NCBI GenBank assembly: GCA_900473185.1
Contig: UCKU01000004.1
Location: forward strand, 1-64,000
Length of the DNA: 64,000 bases
Reading direction: 5' to 3'
Source: Hyphomicrobiales bacterium
Lineage (GTDB): Bacteria; Pseudomonadota; Alphaproteobacteria; Rhizobiales; Rhizobiaceae
The position numbers and the translations under genes were made by a program. Positions 25,332 to 33,767 of the stretch are shown here, piece after piece (the stretch's first letter is position 1; each line of letters starts with the position of its first letter). The notes under the pieces are model-generated. The model was not told the DNA's origin. It saw only the letters and a list, made by a program, of their open reading frames with translations, and searched no databases.

Positions 25332-26090
25332 ATGGTGGTTCATTTCATCGGCGCCGGCCCGGGTGCAGCGGATCTCATCACCGTGCGCGGACGCGACCTG
25401 ATCGGCAAATGCCCTGTCTGCCTCTATGCCGGCTCCATCGTCTCGCCTGACCTCCTGCAATATTGCCCGCCGGGCGCACGCATCGTCGATACCGCGCCGA
25501 TGTCGCTTGACGAGATCGAGGCCGAATATCTGAGAGCCGCCAATACCGGCCAGGACGTGGTGCGGCTGCATTCCGGTGATCTCTCTGTCTGGAGCGCTGT
25601 GGCCGAGCAGATCCGCCGGCTGGAGAAACACGGCATCGCCTATACGATGACGCCGGGCGTTCCAGCCTTTGCGGCAGCGGCTTCAGCACTCGGCCGCGAA
25701 TTGACGATCCCGGCCGTGGCACAAAGCCTCGTATTGACGCGTGTCTCCGGCCGCGCCTCGCCGATGCCGAATGAGGAAACGCTCGAAAAATTCGGCGCGA
25801 CGGGGGCGACGCTGGCAATCCACCTTGCCATCCATGCGCTGGCCCAGGTCGTCTCAAAGCTGACGCCGCTCTACGGCGACGATTGCCCTGTCGCCATCGT
25901 GGTGAAGGCCACATGGCCGGATGAGCGTATCCTACGTGGCACGCTCGCCGATATCGAGGAGAAGGTGGCGGCCGAGCCGATCGAACGCACGGCCATCATC
26001 TTCGTCGGCCGCTCGCTTGGATCAGAAGATTTTCGCGAAAGCTCGCTCTACGACCCTGCCTACCAGCGCCGCTTTCGCGGACGCGAATAG
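25332..26090 (+). CDS. cobM: Precorrin-4 C11-methyltransferase CobM
   Basis: A 252-residue SAM-dependent enzyme giving precorrin-5. It opens with [19 protein letters not shown], then [18 protein letters not shown], a short conserved CobM/CbiF segment, and [20 protein letters not shown] near residues 107-127. Only four bases separate it from cobL. It ends the cluster, and the next gene is convergent with a 5-base gap. Confidence 0.94.
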   Translation: MVVHFIGAGPGAADLITVRGRDLIGKCPVCLYAGSIVSPDLLQYCPPGARIVDTAPMSLDEIEAEYLRAANTGQDVVRLHSGDLSVWSAVAEQIRRLEKHGIAYTMTPGVPAFAAAASALGRELTIPAVAQSLVLTRVSGRASPMPNEETLEKFGATGATLAIHLAIHALAQVVSKLTPLYGDDCPVAIVVKATWPDERILRGTLADIEEKVAAEPIERTAIIFVGRSLGSEDFRESSLYDPAYQRRFRGRE

Positions 26091-26095
26091 GCGTC

Positions 26096-26908
26096 TCAAA
26101 CCTTCGTGACGACATAATCCATGCTCGCCTTCAGAGCGGCACCGGGATCCTTCAGCGCATGGATTTCCGGCGCGAAGGGCTCGAATGAGAGGGGGCCCCT
26201 GTAGCTTGCCTGCAGCAACGCGCGGATCTGGGCAGCGTTGCCGAGCCGGTCATCCGCATCGACGAGAATACGGTGCGGATCGCGCATGTCGGAAACGGAA
26301 ACGGCTGGATCGCTGACGCCGGAAATATGCACGAGCCCCGTCAGATGTGGGAAGAAATGCGTTTCGCCGGCAAGGTGATGATGGAACGTGTCGTGCACCA
26401 GCCGGAAGGTCGGCTGCGCACCGAGCGTCTCGATCGCATCAGCTGCTTCCGCCTTGGAGCGCAGCGAGCAGATTTCGAAGCCGAGCGGTTCCACCAGACC
26501 GACGATGCCGGCGGCATCGAGCATGGGGCGAAGTGCGGCCAGCGACTGGCGCAGATTGGCCTGGCGCTCGCCGTCGACGCGTCCCGTGCCGTCATTCTTG
26601 GGAACCAGCACCAGCGCCTGCGAGCCGACAGCCCGGGCATAATCGATCAGCTCGCGAGCTTCCCGCTCGCGCATCGCATTCCATTCGTTGAAGCGCTGCA
26701 GCGCGTTGATCGAGATGATCGCAACGCCGTGCCGGGCCGCCGCCTCCTTGATGACATCAGGCTTGGTGCCATCGAGAATAGCGTTGCCGGTAAGATCGTT
26801 GCGGATTTCCACCGCATCGATGCCGAGCGAGGCGGCAAGTGCGAAGAAATCCTCGATCGAAAGCGAGGGCGCCGCCATATGGTTCAGCGCGAAACGGATG
26901 GATGCCAT
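26096..26908 (-). CDS. iolI: TIM-barrel sugar isomerase/epimerase, IolI (2-keto-myo-inositol isomerase)-like
   Basis: A 270-residue AP-endonuclease-2-like barrel. It starts MASIRFALNHMAAPSLSIED and continues with LGIDAVEIRNDL, a conserved glutamate in GLVEPLGFE, LVHDTFHHHLAGETHFF with the metal-binding Asp/His pair, and a C-terminal glutamate in PLSFEPFAPE. This set resembles Bacillus IolI, which interconverts inosose isomers. The ATG at 26908 follows GGAGG (minus strand). An operator-like palindrome lies 134 bases upstream, just behind the stop of the LacI gene. Its association with a LacI regulator and Moc genes supports an inositol or rhizopine role, but the exact substrate is inferred. 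Confidence 0.7.
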   Translation of the reverse strand: MASIRFALNHMAAPSLSIEDFFALAASLGIDAVEIRNDLTGNAILDGTKPDVIKEAAARHGVAIISINALQRFNEWNAMREREARELIDYARAVGSQALVLVPKNDGTGRVDGERQANLRQSLAALRPMLDAAGIVGLVEPLGFEICSLRSKAEAADAIETLGAQPTFRLVHDTFHHHLAGETHFFPHLTGLVHISGVSDPAVSVSDMRDPHRILVDADDRLGNAAQIRALLQASYRGPLSFEPFAPEIHALKDPGAALKASMDYVVTKV

Positions 26909-27041
26909 GCGAAGTCTCCTCCTCGCCCCTCGTGCGTGAGAAGCATTATGAATGTCTGATCGAATCTCTACTGGAATTTGCTGGCCAATCCATCCGCCGC
27001 ACGGCAGCAAACTCTATCATCGCTGCTAGATTTTCCGGACT

Positions 27042-27061
27042 AATGATAGAATTCCATCATT
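27042..27061. promoter_or_regulatory. Operator-like palindrome upstream of the isomerase gene
   Basis: AATGATAGAATTCCATCATT is a 20-bp palindrome with a single mismatched pair. It abuts the LacI gene stop and shares TGATAGAAT with the site at 28142-28158, suggesting the same LacI regulator binds both. Confidence 0.55.
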
Positions 27062-28090
27062 TCAGATATTCTCCGGCAGAAAAATCTCGAAGGGCAGGAA
27101 GGACTGACCGGGAATGGCGATCTCGCCAATTTCCAGTGCGCCTGTCATCAGCGAGACCACCTCCTTGCACAGCGCCGGCAGCGGGGTGCCGATCGCCATG
27201 GTGACGATGCCGTCGGCAAGGCCGGCCTTGCTGTCGGCGGTGAGCTCGTTGACGATAAGCACGATGCGGCCGCCGATCCCTTCTTCGCGAAATGCCGAAA
27301 TCGCTCCTTCCATCCCGCCGCCGCAGACATAGAGACCGACGAGATCGGGATGTTTTTGCAGGAGCGTCAGTGTCGCCTCATGGGTGATTTCGGGCGTCTC
27401 CAGATTGATCAGCGTTTCGACCACCTCGAAATCCGGCGCCTCGTCGCGAAAGTAAGAGCGGAAGCCCATTTCGCGAAGCTCGTGGCCGTGAAAACGGTGA
27501 CTGCCGACGAAGCAGGCGACCTTGCCAGGCCGGCGGGCGGCTTTGGCGATCATCCAGGCCGCGGTGCGGCCGACCTTGCGGTTGTTGACGCCGACATAGG
27601 CGTCCCGCACCCCGGTCGCGAGATCCGAGAGCAGCGAGAAGACCGGAACGCCGCGCGCCTTCAATTCCTCGACCGCTGCCGTCACGGCCGGATAATCCGG
27701 CCCGACAAGCGCGACCGCCTGGTTTCGTGCGCCGAGCAGCTTGATCTTTTCGATGATGGCAGCGGGTGTCGCTGCGGATGGATATTCCACCTGCGTCTGG
27801 ATCCGCGCAGTCGTGACGTTGCGGGCGGCGGTTTCAATCTCACGCGCGAAGGCCTGATAAAAGGGCTGCGTCGGCTTCTGCAGCAGGAAGGCCAGCCGAT
27901 ATTGCGGCAGATCCTCGAAGACGCGCTGGCGGATCAGACCGACCGCATGATAGCCGATCGATTGGGCGGCATCATAGACCCGCCGCGCCGTTTCCTCGCG
28001 CACCCGATGGCGGCCATTCAGCACGCGATCGACAGTCGCAACGCTAACGCCGGAGGCCTGGGCGAGATCGGAGATGGTCGGGCGGCGCAT
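27062..28090 (-). CDS. LacI-family transcriptional regulator of the inositol/rhizopine region
   Basis: A 342-residue repressor-type regulator. The N-terminal HTH and hinge (PTISDLAQASGVSVATVDRV, then LNGRHRVREETARRVYDAA) are standard LacI. The sugar-binding domain (AFLLQKPTQPFYQAFAREIE onward) resembles the periplasmic-binding-type set that senses sugars and cyclitols. It is divergent from the mocD-like gene with a 134-base gap carrying an operator-like inverted repeat, and upstream of the isomerase gene with another. Autoregulation and control of both flanks are likely. The ligand (inositol derivative) is an inference from neighbours. Confidence 0.88.
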   Translation of the reverse strand: MRRPTISDLAQASGVSVATVDRVLNGRHRVREETARRVYDAAQSIGYHAVGLIRQRVFEDLPQYRLAFLLQKPTQPFYQAFAREIETAARNVTTARIQTQVEYPSAATPAAIIEKIKLLGARNQAVALVGPDYPAVTAAVEELKARGVPVFSLLSDLATGVRDAYVGVNNRKVGRTAAWMIAKAARRPGKVACFVGSHRFHGHELREMGFRSYFRDEAPDFEVVETLINLETPEITHEATLTLLQKHPDLVGLYVCGGGMEGAISAFREEGIGGRIVLIVNELTADSKAGLADGIVTMAIGTPLPALCKEVVSLMTGALEIGEIAIPGQSFLPFEIFLPENI

Positions 28091-28141
28091 AGCTATTCCT
28101 GATAGTTTTCAATCATCAATGAAAGCCATTTTTGATGGCTT

Positions 28142-28158
28142 TTGATAGAATATATCAA
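28142..28158. promoter_or_regulatory. Operator-like inverted repeat between lacI and mocD
   Basis: TTGATA-GAATA-TATCAA is a perfect 6-bp inverted repeat in the divergent gap. It shares TGATAGAAT with the palindrome at 27042-27061. A further CATCA...TGATG pair flanks it on the left (about 28114-28138). Confidence 0.5.
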
Positions 28159-28224
28159 GCCTGCATTGAGCGCCTTTCGAAGTCAACCTATTCTCCGAAT
28201 CCAAGAGCTGATGAGGAGGAACAC

Positions 28225-29313
28225 ATGGCTGGCGAGGCAACAAAGCGCGATTACAGCCTCTTGGGAGAGAGCGGCCGCACGGCGGTCGAAACCGGGCTGG
28301 CGGCGGCGGAATGGTATCACACCGATATTGCCCGCAAGGAGATGAAGACGCTGATGCAGCGTTCCGATGTGCCGGCAATCCGCGACACGGCGCTCTGGCT
28401 CGGCAGTATGGTGGTCTTTGCCGCGCTTGGTATCTATTTCTGGGGCTCCTGGATCGCCGTGCTCTTCTTCCTCGCTTATGGCGTGCTCTACGGCTCAGCC
28501 TCCGACAGCCGCTGGCACGAATGCGGTCACGGCACCGCCTTCAAGACGCGCTGGATGAACGATGTCGTCTACCAGATCGCCTGCTTTATGATCATGCGCA
28601 ATCCGGTGACCTGGCGCTGGAGCCATGCCCGCCACCATACCGACACCGTCATCGTCGGGCGCGATCCCGAGATCGCCGTCATGCGCCCGCCGGATCTCTT
28701 CCGGCTGGTGCTCAATTTCTTCGGCATTCTCGATGCCTGGCATGCCCTCATCGACATGGTCAGAAATTCGGCGGGCGTCATCAGCGCCGAGGAGAAAACC
28801 TTTATCCCCGAAATGGAGCAGCCGAAGGCGATCCGCATTGCCCGTATCTGGCTCGCGGTCTACGCCGTCACCATCGCGCTTGCGTTTTACCTGGGCTCGA
28901 TCCTGCCCCTGATGCTGATCGGCCTGCCGCGCCTCTACGGCGCCTGGCATCATGTGCTGACCGGCCTGCTGCAGCATGGCGGGCTTGCCGACAATGTCAT
29001 CGACCACCGGCTGAACAGCCGGACGGTCTACATGAACCCGATCAGCCGCTTCATCTACTGGAACATGAACTATCACGTGGAGCACCACATGTTCCCGATG
29101 GTGCCCTACCACGCGCTGCCGAAGCTGCATGCGATGATCAAGCATGACCTGCCGGCGCCCAATCCGTCGATATGGTCCGGCTACCGGGAGATGATCCCGG
29201 CCTTCCTGCGCCAGCTTCGCAACGAAGACTATTTCCTGAAACGGGAATTGCCGGCGACAGCGCGGCCCTATCGCGAGGAATTCCACGCTGAACTGGCGCC
29301 TGCAGCTCAATAA
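28225..29313 (+). CDS. mocD: Membrane di-iron oxygenase / fatty acid desaturase family, MocD-like
   Basis: A 362-residue inner-membrane protein with the three histidine boxes of desaturase/AlkB-type di-iron enzymes: HECGHGTAF near residue 96, HARHHTD near 134, and HVEHHMFP near 278. The ATG at 28225 follows GAGGAGG. With the Rieske ferredoxin and reductase genes immediately downstream, the set matches MocD-MocE-MocF, which in Sinorhizobium remove the methyl group of the rhizopine 3-O-methyl-scyllo-inosamine. The other known moc genes (mocA, B, C, R) are not in this window, so the true substrate is not proven. Confidence 0.8.
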   Translation: MAGEATKRDYSLLGESGRTAVETGLAAAEWYHTDIARKEMKTLMQRSDVPAIRDTALWLGSMVVFAALGIYFWGSWIAVLFFLAYGVLYGSASDSRWHECGHGTAFKTRWMNDVVYQIACFMIMRNPVTWRWSHARHHTDTVIVGRDPEIAVMRPPDLFRLVLNFFGILDAWHALIDMVRNSAGVISAEEKTFIPEMEQPKAIRIARIWLAVYAVTIALAFYLGSILPLMLIGLPRLYGAWHHVLTGLLQHGGLADNVIDHRLNSRTVYMNPISRFIYWNMNYHVEHHMFPMVPYHALPKLHAMIKHDLPAPNPSIWSGYREMIPAFLRQLRNEDYFLKRELPATARPYREEFHAELAPAAQ

Positions 29314-29347
29314 GTAGCCCAATAACAAGATCGAGGGAGGAAAAGAG

Positions 29348-29662
29348 ATGAGCGGAAACTGGATCGAGGTTTGCGGCGAGGACGAGATCGACGAGGAAGA
29401 CGTCATCCGTTTCGACCATGGCGGGCGCACCTTCGCGGTCTACCGCAGCCTGGACGATGAATTCTTTGCGACCGACGGGCTCTGCACCCATGAGCAGATC
29501 CATCTCGCCGATGGCCTCGTCATGGACGAGATCATCGAGTGTCCCAAGCACAATGGCCGCTTCAACTACAAGACGGGCGAGGCCAAGGGGGCTCCCGTCT
29601 GCGTCAACCTGAAGACCTATCCCGTCAAGATCGAAGACGGCGCCGTCTTCATCGCGATCTGA
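29348..29662 (+). CDS. mocE: Rieske [2Fe-2S] ferredoxin, MocE-like
   Basis: A 104-residue soluble electron carrier. The Rieske motifs are CTHEQIHL (C-x-H, residues 47-54) and CPKHNGRFNYKTGEAKGAPV (C-x2-H, about 66-85), giving two cysteine and two histidine ligands. Two-residue spacing in the second box is standard. It presumably passes electrons from the downstream reductase to the di-iron oxygenase. GAGGGAGG lies ahead of the ATG. Confidence 0.88.
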   Translation: MSGNWIEVCGEDEIDEEDVIRFDHGGRTFAVYRSLDDEFFATDGLCTHEQIHLADGLVMDEIIECPKHNGRFNYKTGEAKGAPVCVNLKTYPVKIEDGAVFIAI

Positions 29663-29670
29663 GGTGCGCC

Positions 29671-30897
29671 ATGGCCCATTTTGTCATCCTAGGGGCAGGG
29701 GAATGCGGGGCACGCGCCGCCTTCGCGCTGCGGGAAAAGGGATTTGACGGTGAGATCACGCTCGTCGGTTCCGAGCCGCACGCCCCCTATGAGCGCCCGC
29801 CGCTCTCCAAAGCCGGCCTTGCCGGCAATGTCGATCCGAAGTTCATCGCCGCGCCGCAAACCTATGAGGCCGGCAATATCCGCCTGATGACCGGTGTGAC
29901 GGCAACCGGCCTCGATGCCGCAGCCCATGCCGTCACCCTGTCAGACGGTGACCGCCTCAGCTACGACCAGCTGCTGCTTGCGACGGGCGCCAGCGCCCGC
30001 GCTTTTCCCAATGCGCCCGGTGACAGCCGCCATATCCGCTCTCTGCGCACGCATCATGATGCTGTGACGTTGCGCGCGGTGCTGCAGCCCGGCAAGCGGC
30101 TTGCCGTCATTGGCGGCGGCTTCATCGGCCTGGAAGTTGCAGCAACCGCGCGTCGCCTTGGTGCCGATGTCGTTCTCCTCGAAGGGCTCGAACGGGTGCT
30201 AAAACGCGGCGTTCCCGAGGATGTCGCCCATCTTGTCGCTGAACGCCACCGCGCCGAGGGCGTCGATCTGCGCTGCGGTGTTTCCATCGAATCCCTGACG
30301 GAGCGGGACGGCAAGGCCGTCATCCGGCTTTCCAACGACGAGGTAATCGAGGCCGACCTTGCGCTTGTCGGCATCGGCGCCCGGCCGAATACCGAGCTTG
30401 CCGATGCGGCAGGACTTGCTATCGACAATGGTATTGCCGTCGATGACCGGCTTCGCACGTCCGCCGCCGATATATTCGCTGCCGGTGACTGCTGCTCCTT
30501 TCCGCTGGCAATCTATGGCGGCCGGCGCGTGCGGCTGGAATCCTGGCGCAATGCGCAGGAACAGGGCACGCTTGCGGCCGCCAACATGCTCGGTGCCGAC
30601 GAGCCGGTCTCCGCCGTGCCTTGGTTCTGGTCGGATCAATATGAGATGACGTTGCAGATAACAGGGCTTGCCGATGGCGCGGTCGCCCATCTGCGCCGCG
30701 ATCTCGGCGAGGGGGTTTTCATCCTCTTCCATCTCGATGCCGAAGGCCGGCTGATCGCCGCAAGCGGCATCGGGCCAGGCAATACCGTCGCCCGCGACAT
30801 CCGGCTGGCGGAAATGCTGATTGCCGCACGCGCCCATCCAGACCCAGCCGCACTGACGGCTCGCAACGTCAAGCTGAAGACGCTTCTCGCCGCCTGA
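29671..30897 (+). CDS. mocF: FAD/NAD-dependent ferredoxin reductase, MocF-like
   Basis: A 408-residue pyridine-nucleotide-disulfide-type reductase that feeds the Rieske ferredoxin. It has the FAD motif FVILGAGECGARAAFALRE at the N-terminus, the NAD motif LAVIGGGFIGLEVAATARRLGADVV near residues 143-163, and a second FAD contact in ADIFAAGDCCSFPL near 266-279. It starts 8 bases after the ferredoxin stop. Homologues serve aromatic ring oxygenases, rhizopine demethylation and alkane oxidation. Context favours MocF. Confidence 0.87.
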   Translation: MAHFVILGAGECGARAAFALREKGFDGEITLVGSEPHAPYERPPLSKAGLAGNVDPKFIAAPQTYEAGNIRLMTGVTATGLDAAAHAVTLSDGDRLSYDQLLLATGASARAFPNAPGDSRHIRSLRTHHDAVTLRAVLQPGKRLAVIGGGFIGLEVAATARRLGADVVLLEGLERVLKRGVPEDVAHLVAERHRAEGVDLRCGVSIESLTERDGKAVIRLSNDEVIEADLALVGIGARPNTELADAAGLAIDNGIAVDDRLRTSAADIFAAGDCCSFPLAIYGGRRVRLESWRNAQEQGTLAAANMLGADEPVSAVPWFWSDQYEMTLQITGLADGAVAHLRRDLGEGVFILFHLDAEGRLIAASGIGPGNTVARDIRLAEMLIAARAHPDPAALTARNVKLKTLLAA

Positions 30898-30931
30898 TCG
30901 CCTCCCAAATACTGGCCCAAAGGATACTGCA

Positions 30932-31798
30932 ATGAAAAAGCACAACCGCGCCACGGTCGCCGACATCCTGGCGCTCAAGGGAAAACGGCAGCTCACAATG
31001 CTGCGCGTCACCTCGCTTGATGAGGCGGAAGCGGCGGAAAAGGCCGGCATCGACATGGTCTCTGTGCCGCCGGCCCTGCTCGGACCGGTCTTTCGCGAGG
31101 CGGCCCCGACACCCTTTGCCATTCCCGGTCTCGAATATGGCGACCATGTCTCGGCCGAGGACTATATAGGCGAGGCCTTCAAGGCGCTGAAGGCGGGCGG
31201 GGACGCCGTCTATTGCGCCGCAAGCCTGCAGACGATCAGACGCATGCGCGACGAGGGCATTCCCGTCTGCGGCCATGTCGGACTGATCCCTTCCAAGGCA
31301 ACCTGGACCGGCGGCTTTCGCGCCGTCGGCAAGACGGCCGCCAGCGCCTTCGACGTCTGGCGCCAGACGAAGGCGCTTCAGGATGCCGGCGCCTTCGCGG
31401 CCGAGATCGAGGTCGTTCCCGGCGATGTCGCAGCGGCGATTTCCAACCAGACCTCGATGCTGATGATCTCCATGGGCGCCGGGCGCGGCTGCGATGCGCA
31501 ATATCTCTTCGCCGACGACGTGCTCGGCACGACCAGAGACCACACGCCGCGACACGCCAAGGTCTACCGCAACTTCGCAGCCGAATATGACCGGCTACAG
31601 CGCGAACGCATCGCGGCCTTCAGCGAATTTGCCGAGGATATCCGCTCGGGAGCCTATCCGGAAAAGTGTCATCTTGTCGGTATCGACGAGGCCGAGTTGC
31701 GCAATTTCCTGCATCGGCTGGAAGCCGAGGGGCCTTCGGTCGCTGGGGAGAAGGGGAACCCGCCATTGGCATCGATGCCAGCCTATGTCAGAGAATAG
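30932..31798 (+). CDS. Divergent PanB (ketopantoate hydroxymethyltransferase) family protein in the moc operon
   Basis: A 288-residue TIM barrel of the PanB family. Conserved stretches include RQLTMLRVTSLDEAEAAEKAGIDMV at the start, VCGHVGLIPSKATWTGGF near residues 111-128, and ISMGAGRGCDAQYLFADDVLG near 177-197, which correspond to GHLGLTPQ and GIGAGPDCDGQ of true PanB. The canonical substrate loop VGDSLGM is replaced by VSVPPALLG, so it is unlikely to be the pantothenate enzyme. PanB enzymes use methylenetetrahydrofolate, so a one-carbon role beside an O-demethylase is a plausible guess. It follows mocF after 34 bases with its own AAGGA. Confidence 0.7.
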   Translation: MKKHNRATVADILALKGKRQLTMLRVTSLDEAEAAEKAGIDMVSVPPALLGPVFREAAPTPFAIPGLEYGDHVSAEDYIGEAFKALKAGGDAVYCAASLQTIRRMRDEGIPVCGHVGLIPSKATWTGGFRAVGKTAASAFDVWRQTKALQDAGAFAAEIEVVPGDVAAAISNQTSMLMISMGAGRGCDAQYLFADDVLGTTRDHTPRHAKVYRNFAAEYDRLQRERIAAFSEFAEDIRSGAYPEKCHLVGIDEAELRNFLHRLEAEGPSVAGEKGNPPLASMPAYVRE

Positions 31799-31827
31799 AG
31801 CGATCACGAACAGATTCTCAGGCTCTG

Positions 31828-32724
31828 GTGACGATAGGCTTTGCACATGCGGAATTGATCGCGGTTCTCGTCGCGGTGACGGGCGATGAACCGCGTGTCA
31901 TGACGATCCGGAGTGGCGCTGCACTTCCGTCCGGCCCCTTCGAAATGGGCCATCGCACGCTGCAATCGGGCCTGCGTGAATGGATCCAGGAACAGACCGC
32001 CCATCCCGTGGGTTTCCTCGAACAGCTTTATACTTTCGCCGACCGCGACCGGAACAACGACATCCAGGGCGGACGCACCATCTCGATCAGTTATCTCGGC
32101 CTCGTTTACGAACAGACGGGCGCCGGCCGGCCGGGCTGGCACGGCTGGTATGAATATTTCCCCTGGGAAGACCATCGCGACGGGCGGCCAGCCATCATGG
32201 ACGAACTGATCGCACGGTTGCGCCTGTGGGCCGATGCCGATCCCGCTAGGCGCGAATATCGCCACCGCCGCGCCGATTTCACTTTCGGGCTCGACGGCGG
32301 CGGCTGGAACGAAGACCTGACATTGCAGCGTTACGAACTGCTCTATGAGGCGGGCCTCGTCATGGAAGCTGGTTGCGGCAAGAACGACAATCTCGGCCGG
32401 CCGATGTTTGCCGACCACCGCAGGATTCTCGCAACCGGCATTGCAAGGCTTCGCGCCAAGATCAAATACCGCCCGGTCGTCTTCGAACTTATGCCCGAAA
32501 GCTTTACGCTCCTGCAATTGCAGCGGGCCGTCGAAGCACTCGCTGGCCTGACGCTGCACAAGCAGAACTTCCGCCGCCTGATCGAACAGCAGGAACTGGT
32601 GGAGGAAACGGGCGAGGCGACGAGCGAAACCGGCGGCCGGCCGGCCAAGCTTTTCCGCTTCCGCCAGACCATTCTCGAAGAGCGCGCGCTCGCCGGAACG
32701 AAATTACCGCTCTCCCGCAATTGA
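31828..32724 (+). CDS. nrtR: NrtR, Nudix-related regulator of NAD synthesis
   Basis: A 298-residue transcription factor. The N-terminal Nudix-like domain (HAELIAVLVAVTGDEPRVMT onward) has a degenerate Nudix box (ALPSGPFEMGHRTLQSGLREWIQEQT) lacking the full catalytic glutamate set. It ends in the NrtR-specific winged helix (FELMPESFTLLQLQRAVEALAG, LHKQNFRRLIEQQELVEETG). No ATG fits: GTG at 31828 is the only reasonable start behind the PanB-like stop, with a weak AGG, so the N-terminus is uncertain. It lies directly before nadABC and two dyad sites. Confidence 0.85.
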   Translation: MTIGFAHAELIAVLVAVTGDEPRVMTIRSGAALPSGPFEMGHRTLQSGLREWIQEQTAHPVGFLEQLYTFADRDRNNDIQGGRTISISYLGLVYEQTGAGRPGWHGWYEYFPWEDHRDGRPAIMDELIARLRLWADADPARREYRHRRADFTFGLDGGGWNEDLTLQRYELLYEAGLVMEAGCGKNDNLGRPMFADHRRILATGIARLRAKIKYRPVVFELMPESFTLLQLQRAVEALAGLTLHKQNFRRLIEQQELVEETGEATSETGGRPAKLFRFRQTILEERALAGTKLPLSRN

Positions 32725-32749
32725 CATATGCTCACTGTGAGAATATCTC
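32721..32749 (+). promoter_or_regulatory. nadABC promoter overlapped by a first NrtR-type dyad
   Basis: TTGACA (32721-32726), a 17-base spacer and TATCTC (32744-32749) form a sigma-70-type promoter. The dyad ATATGCTCA-CTG-TGAGAATAT (32726-32746, one mismatched pair) fills the spacer and would block polymerase when bound. Confidence 0.6.
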
Positions 32750-32760
32750 TGTGCACAGGA

Positions 32761-32779
32761 TATGCTCAAATCGAGCATA
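32761..32779. promoter_or_regulatory. Second NrtR-type operator
   Basis: TATGCTC-AAATC-GAGCATA is a perfect 7-bp inverted repeat just ahead of nadA. Its half-site TATGCTC recurs in the upstream dyad, 34 bases away, so paired binding is likely. Confidence 0.65.
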
Positions 32780-32795
32780 ATTGATGGAGCCGGCC

Positions 32796-33767
32796 ATGAA
32801 CCACCTTGTATCCGCGTCGTCCCTCTATGATCGCGTCAGCCGCGTCATTCCCAAAGCCGAATGGATGATGTTCCAGGACGATGTCGATGCGATCCTTGAG
32901 CTGAAGCGCAAGCGCAACGCCGTCATCCTGGCGCATAACTATCAGACACCGGAAATCTTCCATGGCGTGGCCGATATCGTCGGCGACAGCCTGGCTCTGG
33001 CGCGAAAAGCAATCGAGGTCGATGCCGACGTGATCGTGCTGGCCGGCGTGCATTTCATGGCCGAGACGGCAAAGCTCCTGAACCCGGAAAAGACAGTGCT
33101 GATCCCCGATATGGGTGCTGGCTGTTCGCTGGCGGACTCGATCACGCCCGAGGATGTCGCGCTGCTGCGCCAGGCCCATCCAGGCGTGCCCATCATCACC
33201 TATGTCAACACATCTGCCGCCGTCAAAGCGGCTTCGGACATCTGCTGCACCTCGGGCAATGCCAAACAGGTGGTTGAATCCCTCGGTGTGCCCAGGGTGC
33301 TGATGATCCCGGACGAGTATCTTGCTCAGAATGTTGCCAAGGAAACCAATGTCGAGATTATCGCCTGGCATGGGCATTGCGAAGTCCATGAGCTTTTCAC
33401 TGCCGAAGATGTTCGTCAGTTGCGGGAAAACCATCCCGGCGTGACGGTGCTTGCCCATCCCGAATGCCCGCAGGACGTCGTTGCCGAGGCTGACTTCGCC
33501 GGCTCCACCGCCGTCATGTCGGATTATGTTGGTCAGAAGAAGCCGGCCCGCGTCGTGCTGCTCACCGAATGCTCGATGAGCGACAATGTCGCCGTGCATC
33601 ATCCCGATGTCGAATTCATCCGCCCCTGCAATCTCTGCCCGCACATGAAGCGCATCACGCTTTCCAATATCCGCGCGGCACTGGAAGAAAACCGCCACGA
33701 AGTGACTGTCGATCCCGCGGTCGCTGTCGCTGCCCGCCGCGCTGTCGAGAGGATGTTGGCAATATGA
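32796..33767 (+). CDS. nadA: Quinolinate synthase NadA
   Basis: A 323-residue 4Fe-4S enzyme that condenses iminoaspartate with dihydroxyacetone phosphate to quinolinate. Conserved segments are [28 protein letters not shown], the first cluster cysteine in [12 protein letters not shown], and [19 protein letters not shown] near the C-terminus. The ATG at 32796 is preceded by TGGAG at six bases. Another ATG at 32784 is possible but lies closer to the operator. It overlaps nadB by four bases. Confidence 0.95.
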   Translation: MNHLVSASSLYDRVSRVIPKAEWMMFQDDVDAILELKRKRNAVILAHNYQTPEIFHGVADIVGDSLALARKAIEVDADVIVLAGVHFMAETAKLLNPEKTVLIPDMGAGCSLADSITPEDVALLRQAHPGVPIITYVNTSAAVKAASDICCTSGNAKQVVESLGVPRVLMIPDEYLAQNVAKETNVEIIAWHGHCEVHELFTAEDVRQLRENHPGVTVLAHPECPQDVVAEADFAGSTAVMSDYVGQKKPARVVLLTECSMSDNVAVHHPDVEFIRPCNLCPHMKRITLSNIRAALEENRHEVTVDPAVAVAARRAVERMLAI

